IMG/VR virus record: IMGVR_UViG_3300025921_000024
Location: 1-49,468 of that record
From: a virus
Length of the DNA stretch: 49,468 nt
Direction: 5' to 3' (one strand)
A model generated the notes under the pieces. The model ran no database searches and was not told the DNA's origin. It was given only the letters and a program-made list of their open reading frames with translations. How positions within the stretch are numbered: position 1 is the first letter of the stretch; each line of letters starts with the position of its first letter. A program made the position numbers and the translations under genes. This document shows, in pieces, positions 33,817-40,422 of the stretch.

Positions 33817-34332
33817 CTACGACGCTTTCCGCCAGAAGCTGGCGGCACGACCCATCGTCTGAACGAAACGGTTCTTGACAATCGGTGTTGGTGGACCGCC
33901 CGGAATAACCGGACGATGTTCTTTGCCTTCCTTCCGAGCCTTCTCACGAAGGTATCGATCGGACTTAAGCTTTGACTTCACCTCCGAAGCAATACGCTTC
34001 TTCGGCACAAGATCACGCAAGCCAAGACGCTTGCGAAGCATTTCATACGTTCTGTTCTTCTCCTGCTTGCTGATCTTGCCGGAGCCTTCGGCTTCTTCAA
34101 GACCATCACACAAGATGTCGAGCAATAACGCATGTATCTTATGGTTACGGTCTTCCAAGACCATGCGATAGCCCTTTCGCTTAATCCATGCTTTCACCTG
34201 ATTGGCAATAGCAAGGACCACCCCTAATACGATTAGTGCACCTCCTAGTTCTCCAAGAAAGTTGTCAGAGTGAATGATGCCACTGACGCGATCAATGACA
34301 TCTTGAGATACGTCCAGAACGCTCAATGTCAT
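33817..34332 (-). CDS. Membrane-anchored basic protein
   Basis: ATG 34332 follows GAGGAG and gives 171 residues; an upstream in-frame ATG at 34374 lacks a site. One hydrophobic helix near residues 29-46 (GALIVLGVVLAIANQVKAWI) is followed by a long basic, helical cytoplasmic-type domain (LLLDILCDGLEEAEGSGKIS, then many Lys/Arg). Residues ~60-110, with ISKQEKNRTYEMLRKRLGL, might be an EF-hand-like or helical-hairpin segment, but the loop is not canonical. It could tether DNA or a host factor at the membrane. Function unknown. Confidence 0.6.
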   Translation of the reverse strand: MTLSVLDVSQDVIDRVSGIIHSDNFLGELGGALIVLGVVLAIANQVKAWIKRKGYRMVLEDRNHKIHALLLDILCDGLEEAEGSGKISKQEKNRTYEMLRKRLGLRDLVPKKRIASEVKSKLKSDRYLREKARKEGKEHRPVIPGGPPTPIVKNRFVQTMGRAASFWRKAS

Positions 34333-34487
34333 ATTTACTCCTCGGTTATGGACAAACGCTAAATCGCTTAACAAAGACGTAAAGACACGCTCTGTGCAAA
34401 AGGCACAAAAGGACTCAAACGCGGAACTACATTCACGAGGGGGATACGCAACGCCACACTACAACCCGCTAGGGCAGCGGGTAAAAG

Positions 34488-34525
34488 TAAGCCCCCGCTG
34501 GCGGGGAGACCAGCGAGGGCTTAAG
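34488..34525 (-). terminator. Strong rho-independent-like terminator
   Basis: Read leftwards, AAGCCC-CGCTGG and CCAGCG-GGGCTT form a long stem closing a short loop, followed by ACTTTTACC. A further perfect 7-bp hairpin (ACCCGCT/AGCGGGT) comes just after. It ends the transcript of the gene at 34544 before the membrane-anchored gene. Confidence 0.8.
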
Positions 34526-34543
34526 TAAGCAGCCGGAGAGGGG

Positions 34544-35050
34544 CTAATCCGAACTGCTATCGGGCGGTGGGCGAACGGAGGAGAACGTCACCCACCTTAC
34601 TTTATCGGACTTAAACGCTGCGATGCAGCGCAAGCGGTCCATGTAGACCAGCGAAGTCCGGATAAACAAATCTAGTTTGTTATCCTCGAACAGAACGAAT
34701 TTCGTTCTTTCGGAGTTATAGAACATCTGGACCTTACGGACAACGGTATTATCCAGAGTTACACAGGTTAGCGCTGGCGCAGTTTCTTGGATACGTAGGA
34801 TATGCGCCATTACCTCACGCCGACCAACAGAAATGTGCTGGCCCGCAGCGTCCATTTGACGACGCGTAACAAGGTAGTCAATGTATTCTTCGCTGAAGGC
34901 CAGCGATCGTGCGCGTTCTTTGAGTTCGCGCATGACTAGCATATTCGGAGGTTTACCAGTCGGAATGTAATCCGACGAAAGGCTACGCGGGAACAAACGC
35001 CTTTGACGAGAAAGCTTTAGCCGCTTTGCGGCCATCGTACGGTTAGCCAT
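34544..35050 (-). CDS. Basic early hypothetical protein under its own promoter
   Basis: This 168-residue protein has a very basic N-terminus (MANRTMAAKRLKLSRQRRLF), then a helical region (VMRELKERARSLAFSEEYID) and a strand-rich C-terminal half ending in an acidic tail. It is isolated between its own sigma70-type promoter (35076-35104) and a strong terminator (34488-34525), so it is probably expressed at a level of its own. That is unusual in this compact operon and suggests a regulatory or host-takeover role. No family recognised. Confidence 0.6.
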   Translation of the reverse strand: MANRTMAAKRLKLSRQRRLFPRSLSSDYIPTGKPPNMLVMRELKERARSLAFSEEYIDYLVTRRQMDAAGQHISVGRREVMAHILRIQETAPALTCVTLDNTVVRKVQMFYNSERTKFVLFEDNKLDLFIRTSLVYMDRLRCIAAFKSDKVRWVTFSSVRPPPDSSSD

Positions 35051-35075
35051 TTCTTTTAATCCCCAGTGTTCCTAT

Positions 35076-35104
35076 ACTATATATGACTTTTCTCGTTAAG
35101 TCAA
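35076..35104 (-). promoter_or_regulatory. Sigma70-type promoter, leftward
   Basis: Read leftwards, TTGACT (35099-35104) and TATAGT (35076-35081) are separated by 17 bases. It lies 26 bases upstream of ATG 35050 and points into that gene. Confidence 0.7.
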
Positions 35105-35658
35105 ATGCGTTTCTTCTTTGGCGAGTTCACCACTCCATTTACAATCAAGAATATCCCTGCGCCAATGCAGATAAGCAACAGCCCCAAACCACGCTTCGCA
35201 GCGTCCCAATCCCAAGGCCATTGCCATGGTTTAGGCTGCTTAGCCAAAGCTTCTTCACGCACAAAGGCTTTCAGCTTCGCCTCTGCCAGTCGTACCATTT
35301 GTTCATTAACCGTCGGCAACCACGGCCAAACAACAATGTACTTAATCGGAGCCTGATGCGTCTCGAAGTCCGACACCTTCGGTGTAACCAACAAGAGATA
35401 AAACTGCCCACGCACGTCATCAGGAAGCCAATAACTATACCTGTGAGTAGTTTCAACGCGAGAATTTGCATCGCCATGCGCCTCCACGCGCGCTGATGAC
35501 AGGAAAAACAACCCCATCAGCGACATAAACAAACACCACCGACGCCATGTCTTGTCTTTCCGTTTGGCCTTGATTGGCCAGAATGCTGCCCAACACAAAG
35601 CAGCCAGAGACACGATTACGCAAACTAGAACAAACTTTTCGACGTAGCTCATTGTCAT
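35101..35658 (-). CDS. Multi-TM membrane protein
   Basis: This 185-residue protein has two N-terminal hydrophobic helices (FVLVCVIVSLAALCWAAFWP and WCLFMSLMGLFFLSS), a ~90-residue polar domain with Trp/Pro-rich segments (IVVWPWLPTVNEQ, PWQWPWDWD) and one C-terminal helix (LGLLLICIGAGIFLIVNGVV) with a basic tail. The SSARVEA end of helix 2 could be a signal-peptidase-like site, which would release the middle domain to the periplasm. ATG 35658 overlaps the upstream TGA. Another ATG two codons later has better spacing from AAGGGG. Superinfection exclusion or envelope modification is possible but unproven. Confidence 0.65.
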   Translation of the reverse strand: MTMSYVEKFVLVCVIVSLAALCWAAFWPIKAKRKDKTWRRWCLFMSLMGLFFLSSARVEAHGDANSRVETTHRYSYWLPDDVRGQFYLLLVTPKVSDFETHQAPIKYIVVWPWLPTVNEQMVRLAEAKLKAFVREEALAKQPKPWQWPWDWDAAKRGLGLLLICIGAGIFLIVNGVVNSPKKKRI

Positions 35659-35813
35659 CCCCTTCTACAATTTAAATCCCATTCCAAGATGATGTCTTTA
35701 ACCATCACCCACTGATGCCCACGGGGATTGCCTTCTCCGTGGGTATTCATTTGTTGGATTGTCTTGACAGTAAATGCCTGTCCGCAAGAACACACCGCGA
35801 TGATGCGTTTCAT
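35655..35813 (-). CDS. Small Cys/His protein coupled to the NYN nuclease
   Basis: ATG 35813 overlaps the NYN gene stop as ATGA. The 52-residue product (MKRIIAVCSCGQAFTVKTIQ then NTHGEGNPRGHQWVMVKDII) contains a Cys-x-Cys and two His residues that could form half of a zinc site. A stem-loop (CCCACGG/CCGTGGG, ~35717-35742) is embedded in the coding sequence. Its own TGA overlaps the next ATG. The conserved coupling hints that it works with the NYN protein, but that is inference. Confidence 0.6.
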   Translation of the reverse strand: MKRIIAVCSCGQAFTVKTIQQMNTHGEGNPRGHQWVMVKDIILEWDLNCRRG

Positions 35814-36433
35814 GGTTTGAGATTGGTCACGCCGATACTGCGCCTAGCAGGGCGATCAACCCGCTCGATGGTAGGTCGCAATGAAGCAAGCTCGATGAAG
35901 TCGTCAGCTTGTCTGCGCAAGACGTCAGCGCACATAGGAGGCTGGGTCTGTATCGAAGATACAATACTGACACGTGTAGCATACCTACGCTGTATACTAC
36001 TGATAAGAAAGGTGAAATCACCGTCCCCCGTAAACATAAACAAATCAGTAACGAGAGGAGCCATCTCGTAAGCAACAATGGCCATCTCGATATCCATGTT
36101 GCCTTTAATCTTGGTTGTGACTGTCTCATTGTTGTGCCCACACTCCTGACATTGAAACACACCACGGTCTTGGTATTCCTTGTATTCCTTCTGGATAACA
36201 CTCCAGCCGTTAAACTCCAGCCAGTCAATCATAGGCTGGATAGTCGATTGTTCTTCAGCCGGAGCACGGGCAGTGAAGTAATAACTCCGTAAGATATGCC
36301 CGTCGAAAGCTTCGGTAAGCCTTCTGAAATCAATCGAGAAACCCAATTGCTTGGCAGTAGCGTAGAGATTGCTACCATCGACAAGCAAGACTGCAACACG
36401 ACCTTGGTAACGACTTTTATCCCATAGCGTCAT
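35810..36433 (-). CDS. NYN-domain ribonuclease-like protein
   Basis: The 207-residue protein has the PIN-like NYN/LabA pattern: VLLVDGSNLY (Asp19, Asn22), KGNMDIEMAIVAYEM (Asp114, Glu116) and FTGDGDFTFLI (Asp137, Asp139). These acidic residues bind Mg or Mn for RNA cleavage. A CQEC pair near residues 95-98, with CGH following, may bind zinc in an insertion. Such proteins degrade RNA and could act in host shut-off or transcript turnover. Start ATG 36433 follows AGAGGAG. Its stop is coupled to a small Cys/His gene. Confidence 0.8.
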   Translation of the reverse strand: MTLWDKSRYQGRVAVLLVDGSNLYATAKQLGFSIDFRRLTEAFDGHILRSYYFTARAPAEEQSTIQPMIDWLEFNGWSVIQKEYKEYQDRGVFQCQECGHNNETVTTKIKGNMDIEMAIVAYEMAPLVTDLFMFTGDGDFTFLISSIQRRYATRVSIVSSIQTQPPMCADVLRRQADDFIELASLRPTIERVDRPARRSIGVTNLKP

Positions 36434-36504
36434 TGTATTCTCCTCTTGACAGCTTGTTTTTTACGTGGTAAAAGCGGTGATCCGCCGCAGGTTAGATATA
36501 CCTA

Positions 36505-36711
36505 TTATCTTCTAATACCTGTGCGGGTAACAACCCACTCCGGCTTGATGCCGAAGCGGTCTTCGTTCTTGGTGTGACAAATATTGTAATTAGCTCTGTC
36601 AGGATGTTTGTAAACAGTCTGACTTTCCCAAGAGTCTAGCCCTTTAGCGAAAGCAATTACTTGTTCTTTATCACACCAGTTTACACTAGACAGCTTCGAT
36701 GGCCGTCCCAT
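36505..36711 (-). CDS. Small hypothetical protein (68 aa)
   Basis: ATG 36711 follows AAGGAG and overlaps the upstream stop as TGATG. The product MGRPSKLSSVNWCDKEQVIA then GLDSWESQTVYKHPDRANYN is polar; GRPSKL at the start resembles an AT-hook-like GRP motif. The end (WVVTRTGIRR) is strand-like and basic. DNA or RNA binding is plausible only from charge. Confidence 0.6.
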   Translation of the reverse strand: MGRPSKLSSVNWCDKEQVIAFAKGLDSWESQTVYKHPDRANYNICHTKNEDRFGIKPEWVVTRTGIRR

Positions 36712-36902
36712 CAGACACTCCTTATGCGCTTGTTGTCGTTAGCTGGACGATGATCCCGGACATACTGCCAGAACCAATCTTCGTGAGCAGGCAGTATCAT
36801 ACGTACCAGCACCATGATATGCTGATACGGCTGATTGGTCTTTAACTTAAATACAGTAGACCAGAAATACAGCCACTTAGACTGTGCCCGTTTTGTTGGC
36901 AT
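36711..36902 (-). CDS. Small basic protein with ANDN C-terminus (63 aa)
   Basis: ATG 36902 follows AAAGG and lies within the upstream gene's last codons. The 63-residue product is basic and aromatic (KWLYFWSTVFKLKTNQPYQH, then HEDWFWQYVRDHRPANDN) and ends KRIRSV. The HRPANDNKRI end matches the end of the primase-helicase (VPANDNRRI), a shared short motif. Function unknown. Confidence 0.6.
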   Translation of the reverse strand: MPTKRAQSKWLYFWSTVFKLKTNQPYQHIMVLVRMILPAHEDWFWQYVRDHRPANDNKRIRSV

Positions 36903-37146
36903 TGCTAAGCCTTTCTTCGATTGGACGGTTGTATTTCAGGATAGCGAGTTGCTTGAACTTCTCAACGCTCTCGCTCCATCTTGGCTTGGACTTGTCAGTC
37001 CAGTACAACTCACGCGTAATAGTGAACTTGCCTCTGTCTTCGACAACACGACAAGTCACATCCATCCCAGCATACGTCACTTCGACGTAGTGGATTTGGT
37101 CAGGCAGAATGTACCGCTTGACCTGCACAAGCAAACCGTTATCCAT
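36877..37146 (-). CDS. Small hypothetical protein (89 aa)
   Basis: ATG 37146 has AAGG about ten bases upstream. The sequence alternates strands (LVQVKRYILPDQIHYVEVTY, GMDVTCRVVEDRGKFTITRE) and ends in a charged helix (SVEKFKQLAILKYNRPIEER). It looks like a small beta-barrel or SH3-like fold, a guess from the strand pattern. It overlaps the following gene by 26 bases. Confidence 0.6.
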   Translation of the reverse strand: MDNGLLVQVKRYILPDQIHYVEVTYAGMDVTCRVVEDRGKFTITRELYWTDKSKPRWSESVEKFKQLAILKYNRPIEERLSNANKTGTV

Positions 37147-37148
37147 GG

Positions 37149-37469
37149 CTATAGCGCCTTATTGTAGGGCTTGCAGGGATTTTGGATGGCAGACAGTTCC
37201 AAGTCTGTACTGTGGATTTTCTCATTCTGAAAATCCTTATAACCGTACTTGGTTCCGCGTTCGTCGGCACCATCGATGACTTGCTTAAGCTTCTGGCAGA
37301 ATATGCCAGCACGCTTAAACGTCTCTTGCTTCATAGTCTCGATGGGAATGCTGACAAACACGTCTTGGGCTTTGAGAATGCCCGGAATGTCACCATACTC
37401 GCGCGTAGTGACATAGTTTGACTGTGCGATACGCTTTACACCGAACCCGAAACGATTGCCATTGCTCAT
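37149..37469 (-). CDS. Early protein with N-terminal NRFGFG motif
   Basis: ATG 37469 is preceded by AGGGG at good spacing and gives 106 residues; in-frame ATGs at 37493 and 37502 would extend it. It begins MSNGNRFGFGVKRIAQSN, sharing NRFGFG plus a nearby Lys with the two NRFGFGKKAA copies in the protein at 32258. The rest (FVSIPIETMKQETFKRAGIF, then a helix CQKLKQVIDGADERGTKYGY) is a small alpha/beta domain. The shared peptide suggests a common partner or a localisation tag. Confidence 0.6.
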   Translation of the reverse strand: MSNGNRFGFGVKRIAQSNYVTTREYGDIPGILKAQDVFVSIPIETMKQETFKRAGIFCQKLKQVIDGADERGTKYGYKDFQNEKIHSTDLELSAIQNPCKPYNKAL

Positions 37470-37702
37470 GACTTTTTCCCCTAAATCTGCCATAATTGGC
37501 ATTGTTTATATTATCGCATGGTAGTATAGTAAGGTCAAACAGCTAACGGGCTTAGCGACTTGCACGCTAGTCTAGCTTGTGTTTTGCGGCATGCCCTACG
37601 CACGTTGTTTGTCCTATCATCAATTCGCGGTGTGACATTTATGCAACACTGTTGCTGGATTGTCACATGCTGCGTTGCCGTTATGTTCATGGTGCAAGGC
37701 AA

Positions 37703-37738
37703 AAGAAAACCCCCGGCCATTGCTGGCGCGGGGGTTGG
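37703..37738 (-). terminator. Strong rho-independent terminator
   Basis: Read leftwards, a CCCCCG...CGGGGG stem with an inner CGCCAGCAATGGC loop is followed by TTTTCTTTTG. It lies just after the stop of the gene at 37749. The 200 bases that follow hold no convincing gene, only a weak TTGACC / TAATAT promoter-like pair with 19-base spacing near 37510. Confidence 0.85.
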
Positions 37739-37748
37739 TAGCTAGGAG

Positions 37749-39131
37749 TTATGCTGCCTTGGGCTTGGCAATCTCGGAGATCAACTCCGATCCACCTTGC
37801 TGGAGCTTGACATACTTGTCGTCGGCTTTGATTTCCTTGGCCAGATCAGCAAGCATGTTCCGTGTCTCGACAATGGCGACGATAAATTCGTCATTGTCTT
37901 TCGTGTTGCCAAGCTTGAGAAGCTTGCCGTATTCAGCCTTGTCTTTCGCGGTTGCGATTTCTTCCAACCATCGATGAAACTCCGCGAATACCGACACGCC
38001 TGTATCAATCGTCTTGATTGTCAAGCCTTCCGGCTTGTCAGACGTTGCGCCAGTGCCAGCCTTGGATTTCTTCACGACACCGCTTTCGATAAGGGATTGG
38101 AACGTGCCACCCTTTTCGAGACCCTTGTTCGGGTCCAGTTTCATGAATGCGCCAATGCTCATGGCTTCCCACTTGGCAATGGGTTTGCCTTCCGCCGGAA
38201 CCAACCACACTTGGATAGGCTTGGTTGTGTTCTCAACTTCCGGGATGTCGCACTTACCGGCCGCTGCATCTTCCGGGGATTTGCCCGGAACCCAGATGCA
38301 GTCAGCAGCGATGCCCGGATAGTTCTCAACAGCCTTGAATTGGAAATACAAAGCCATTGCTTTCTTATAAGACTGCCGGATGGTATTCCGCCGACCCTTC
38401 AAGAAATTCAGATGGGTTTCCCGTTGAACGGGGTCCATTGCCTTGATGTCTTCCGGGATATCATCCTTGACGGCCTTCGAGTCGCCAGCCCGTTCCGTCC
38501 ATTCGATCCGAGCAAGAATGTTCTGCCCGGTAGCGGTGCCGTCGGCGAATTGGGTGTAGAAAGTAGTCTCCACCATTCGCGTCTTGTTCTTGGCATCAGT
38601 CTTGGGAACCTTGAAGTAATCCGGGTTATTGCCCGTTTCGCTGTCAGGCACCGCAAAACCGTCCAATTCCTCGCGAGTGTAGTCTTGCTGCAAAGCAAAT
38701 AACACTCGGAACGGCCCGCCTGCCCAATCTTCCTTGGCTTTCATGACCGTTTCCATAGCCTCGGTCATTTCGCGGCCGCCCTTGGCGCCTAAAGACTTGG
38801 CACGATTGGCCAATTCTTCGCCGTCAAGGTTCGGAAGGTCGGTTTCTGCATTCGGATTGGCATCGCCGAACAACGCGCGCCATTCGTCGTCTTCCAAATC
38901 ATCTTCCGTAGACATGGCAACGTCGAAGATTTGAGCGTCAGTCATGCCTTTGGTTTCCTTGGGGAAACGTTTCCTGTACTGTTCCATTTCGTATTCACGG
39001 AACAATTCAGGCGTGTACGTTTCTGCCTGCGGTTGCGCATCCATTGGTGACACTTCCGGCAAGCCGGTTTCCGTGTCAGCTGCATGTGCAACGCGCGACG
39101 ATGATAGGAAATTCGATTTACGTCCGATCAT
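37749..39131 (-). CDS. Large acidic early protein (460 aa), unknown
   Basis: The 460-residue protein starts at ATG 39131 after TAGGAGA. It is acidic and helix-rich with an acidic N-terminal third (MSTEDDLEDDEWRALFGDAN). A block RRNTIRQSYKKAMALYFQFK and a C-terminal coiled region ending in KPKAA follow. No enzymatic motif stands out. It is one of the first large genes behind the leftward promoters and its own terminator follows, so it should be made early and abundantly. A host-takeover role or a DNA-mimic/binding role is possible only by position. Confidence 0.6.
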   Translation of the reverse strand: MIGRKSNFLSSSRVAHAADTETGLPEVSPMDAQPQAETYTPELFREYEMEQYRKRFPKETKGMTDAQIFDVAMSTEDDLEDDEWRALFGDANPNAETDLPNLDGEELANRAKSLGAKGGREMTEAMETVMKAKEDWAGGPFRVLFALQQDYTREELDGFAVPDSETGNNPDYFKVPKTDAKNKTRMVETTFYTQFADGTATGQNILARIEWTERAGDSKAVKDDIPEDIKAMDPVQRETHLNFLKGRRNTIRQSYKKAMALYFQFKAVENYPGIAADCIWVPGKSPEDAAAGKCDIPEVENTTKPIQVWLVPAEGKPIAKWEAMSIGAFMKLDPNKGLEKGGTFQSLIESGVVKKSKAGTGATSDKPEGLTIKTIDTGVSVFAEFHRWLEEIATAKDKAEYGKLLKLGNTKDNDEFIVAIVETRNMLADLAKEIKADDKYVKLQQGGSELISEIAKPKAA

Positions 39132-39178
39132 TTTAGTTTCTCCTATGTTGCTCGCTTGCCGTGTCTGCCCTCGGTTAA

Positions 39179-39196
39179 GCCAGCCTTTCGGCTGGC
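39179..39196 (-). promoter_or_regulatory. GNRA-capped 7-bp hairpin
   Basis: Read leftwards, GCCAGCC-GAAA-GGCTGGC is a perfect 7-bp stem with a GNRA tetraloop, located 10 bases after the stop at 39207 and before the ATG at 39131. No T-tract follows, so RNA stability or processing is more likely than termination. Confidence 0.6.
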
Positions 39197-39206
39197 GTGG
39201 TTAGAG

Positions 39207-39494
39207 TTAACGATAGTTCGGACTATCGTGCGGATAATCCGAATAAACTTTGCCATGCCATTGCTCTATGCAAAGGCGGGGATCAAAGCTTTCGTCACAG
39301 TCACAGATGATTACATCATCGGTGCCTATGTATACTTCACCAATCATTGCAGGCATTGGATAGTTAGGCGGTCTATTTCCTTTGAGGTATTCACCGGGAA
39401 TAAACGATCCTCCGGTTATGCACATTTTATGCATACCGTAGACCTTGCTAGGTCTCCAAAAGATATATGGAGTTTCAAAGCGCGGTATTGTCAT
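39207..39494 (-). CDS. Hypothetical early protein (95 aa)
   Basis: ATG 39494 overlaps the upstream stop as ATGA with GGTGG five bases before; a GTG at 39506 is the alternative. The protein has aromatic and Pro-rich strands (TIPRFETPYIFWRPSKVYGM, GGSFIPGEYLKGNRPPNYPM) and a Cys/Asp-rich part (DDVIICDCDESFDPRLCIEQ) with three cysteines. It might bind metal. No family recognised. Confidence 0.6.
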   Translation of the reverse strand: MTIPRFETPYIFWRPSKVYGMHKMCITGGSFIPGEYLKGNRPPNYPMPAMIGEVYIGTDDVIICDCDESFDPRLCIEQWHGKVYSDYPHDSPNYR

Positions 39495-39679
39495 GGCTGC
39501 CACCAATCTTTAGGCTTGGTGACATTTGCAATCGCAACAGAAACGAGAGCTATTATTTCGTCTCCGTCTACATTGCCCATGATATCAAGCATGCGGTGAT
39601 ATTCATGCTTGATCCTCTCGTATTGAGGCTCAAGCATGATTTCACTCATTGCTTGCTCTATTTCAGAGATAGTTTGCAT
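39491..39679 (-). CDS. Small helical early protein (62 aa)
   Basis: ATG 39679 with GAGG five bases upstream gives 62 residues; an ATG at 39739 would add a hydrophobic, cysteine-containing leader and cannot be excluded. The helix MQTISEIEQAMSEIMLEPQY and a second YERIKHEYHRMLDIMGNVDG are followed by EIIALVSVAIANVTKPKDWW. It ends in an ATGA overlap with the next gene. It is the first gene behind the promoter at 39866-39894. Confidence 0.55.
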   Translation of the reverse strand: MQTISEIEQAMSEIMLEPQYERIKHEYHRMLDIMGNVDGDEIIALVSVAIANVTKPKDWWQP

Positions 39680-39865
39680 GTCTGCCTCGTTTCTGAGGGC
39701 AGGCAGAGCAAGCGAGCAGACTAGTCCCTCAAGACACATGCGGAATGCATATGCCCGGTTTCGTCCTATTCAATTGTCAAATAGCCCGGTTAGATCGAAG
39801 TGGGTTTCGCGTCTGACGCTTCAGCGCCGTATGAACCGAAACCAAACAATCACTAACCAACCATC

Positions 39866-39894
39866 ATTATAGGTACTCAATCTAGTAAGCACAA
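39866..39894 (-). promoter_or_regulatory. Leftward promoter with consensus -10
   Basis: Read leftwards, TTGTGC (39889-39894), 17 bases, then perfect TATAAT (39866-39871). Transcription would start near 39859 and leave a ~180-base leader before ATG 39679. It lies directly downstream (leftward) of the repeat cluster at 39925-40094, which could hold its operator. Confidence 0.65.
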
Positions 39895-39924
39895 ACGCCT
39901 AGCCTCGTTAGAGGCATGTTTGTT

Positions 39925-40094
39925 TGCATAGCTGGTATGAAATTCTGTGAATAGCTAGGTATTCGCACTGATGCATAGCTCTAATGCTTAGCTATGCATA
40001 TATGCATAAGCAGCTAACGAATACGATAGCATCCTAAGCAGCATTAGTTGTGCTGATAATGCATAGCTTAGTAATGCTATCTAATACGTTAGCT
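39925..40094. repeat. Iteron-like 9-mers and large palindrome; origin or operator candidate
   Basis: TGCATAGCT occurs at 39925-39933, 39972-39980 and 40060-40068, and inverted at 39990-39998. TATGCATATATGCATA (39993-40008) is a perfect 16-base palindrome. AGCTAACG (40013-40020) and CGTTAGCT (40087-40094) form a further inverted pair. The stretch is A/T-rich and rich in TAGC-type words. Clustered short repeats near a divergent switch suggest an origin of replication or a multi-operator control region. No protein-binding site class is recognised. Confidence 0.5.
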
Positions 40095-40150
40095 AATGTA
40101 ATTACCTTAGCTTCTAAGTGTCCTAACGGTACCTAGGTATGCTTACGCTT

Positions 40151-40225
40151 ATCCGAAAGGGACTTCGGATTCCCCAAAATCCTAGGACCCCTACCCGGCT
40201 ACCACCCTCCAAGGGGGTCGGGGGT
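40151..40225 (-). promoter_or_regulatory. Strong leader hairpins of the first early transcript
   Basis: ATCCGAA/TTCGGAT (40151-40157 and 40164-40170) is a perfect 7-bp stem. Next to it GACCCC (about 40186) can pair with GGGGTC (about 40214). Together they give a G/C-rich structured block in an otherwise A/T-rich leader between the tiny membrane ORFs and the promoter at 39.87 kb. It may be an attenuator or processing element. No T-tract follows the main stem on either strand. Confidence 0.45.
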
Positions 40226-40271
40226 ATTGTTGCGGCCGTTGAATTAATTGAAAAAAATATCGCACCAGAAT

Positions 40272-40352
40272 TTAAAAGATTCTGATATAACCATAAATAC
40301 CCCAGCTAAGTAGAATCACTAATACTCCGATATCTTCAATCCCTAATAACAT
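40272..40352 (-). CDS. Tiny membrane protein candidate (26 aa)
   Basis: ATG 40352 opens a 26-residue frame, MLLGIEDIGVLVILLSWGIY plus a short GYIRIF end, which is one transmembrane helix with an acidic residue pair at the N-terminus. GGTAGG lies five bases upstream. It overlaps the previous tiny ORF by 17 bases. Frames this short can arise by chance, so support is the site, the hydrophobicity and the tandem arrangement. Confidence 0.35.
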   Translation of the reverse strand: MLLGIEDIGVLVILLSWGIYGYIRIF

Positions 40353-40422
40353 AAATACCTACCAGTGATATAATCAACACCAAAGCACTTAAAGCTCTAA
40401 TCCAGTCTATTTCTAGATTCAA
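40336..40422 (-). CDS. Tiny membrane protein candidate (28 aa)
   Basis: TTG 40422 gives a 28-residue frame with DWIRALSALVLIISLVGIYV as a single hydrophobic helix and a charged end. GGAAGG lies eleven bases upstream. It overlaps the end of the upstream 66-residue frame and the start of the next tiny ORF. Existence is uncertain. Confidence 0.35.
   Translation of the reverse strand: MNLEIDWIRALSALVLIISLVGIYVIRD

Noticed and set aside
37535-37720. A 61-codon - strand frame after the terminator at 37.7 kb
   Set aside because: Begins inside the terminator hairpin, lacks a ribosome-binding site and has a random-looking Cys/Thr-rich composition.
37797-38702. A 301-codon + strand ORF opposite the 460-residue gene
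   Set aside because: Open by mirror effect of the codon bias of the opposite gene; Arg/Phe/Leu/Cys-rich, no ribosome-binding site and no operon context.
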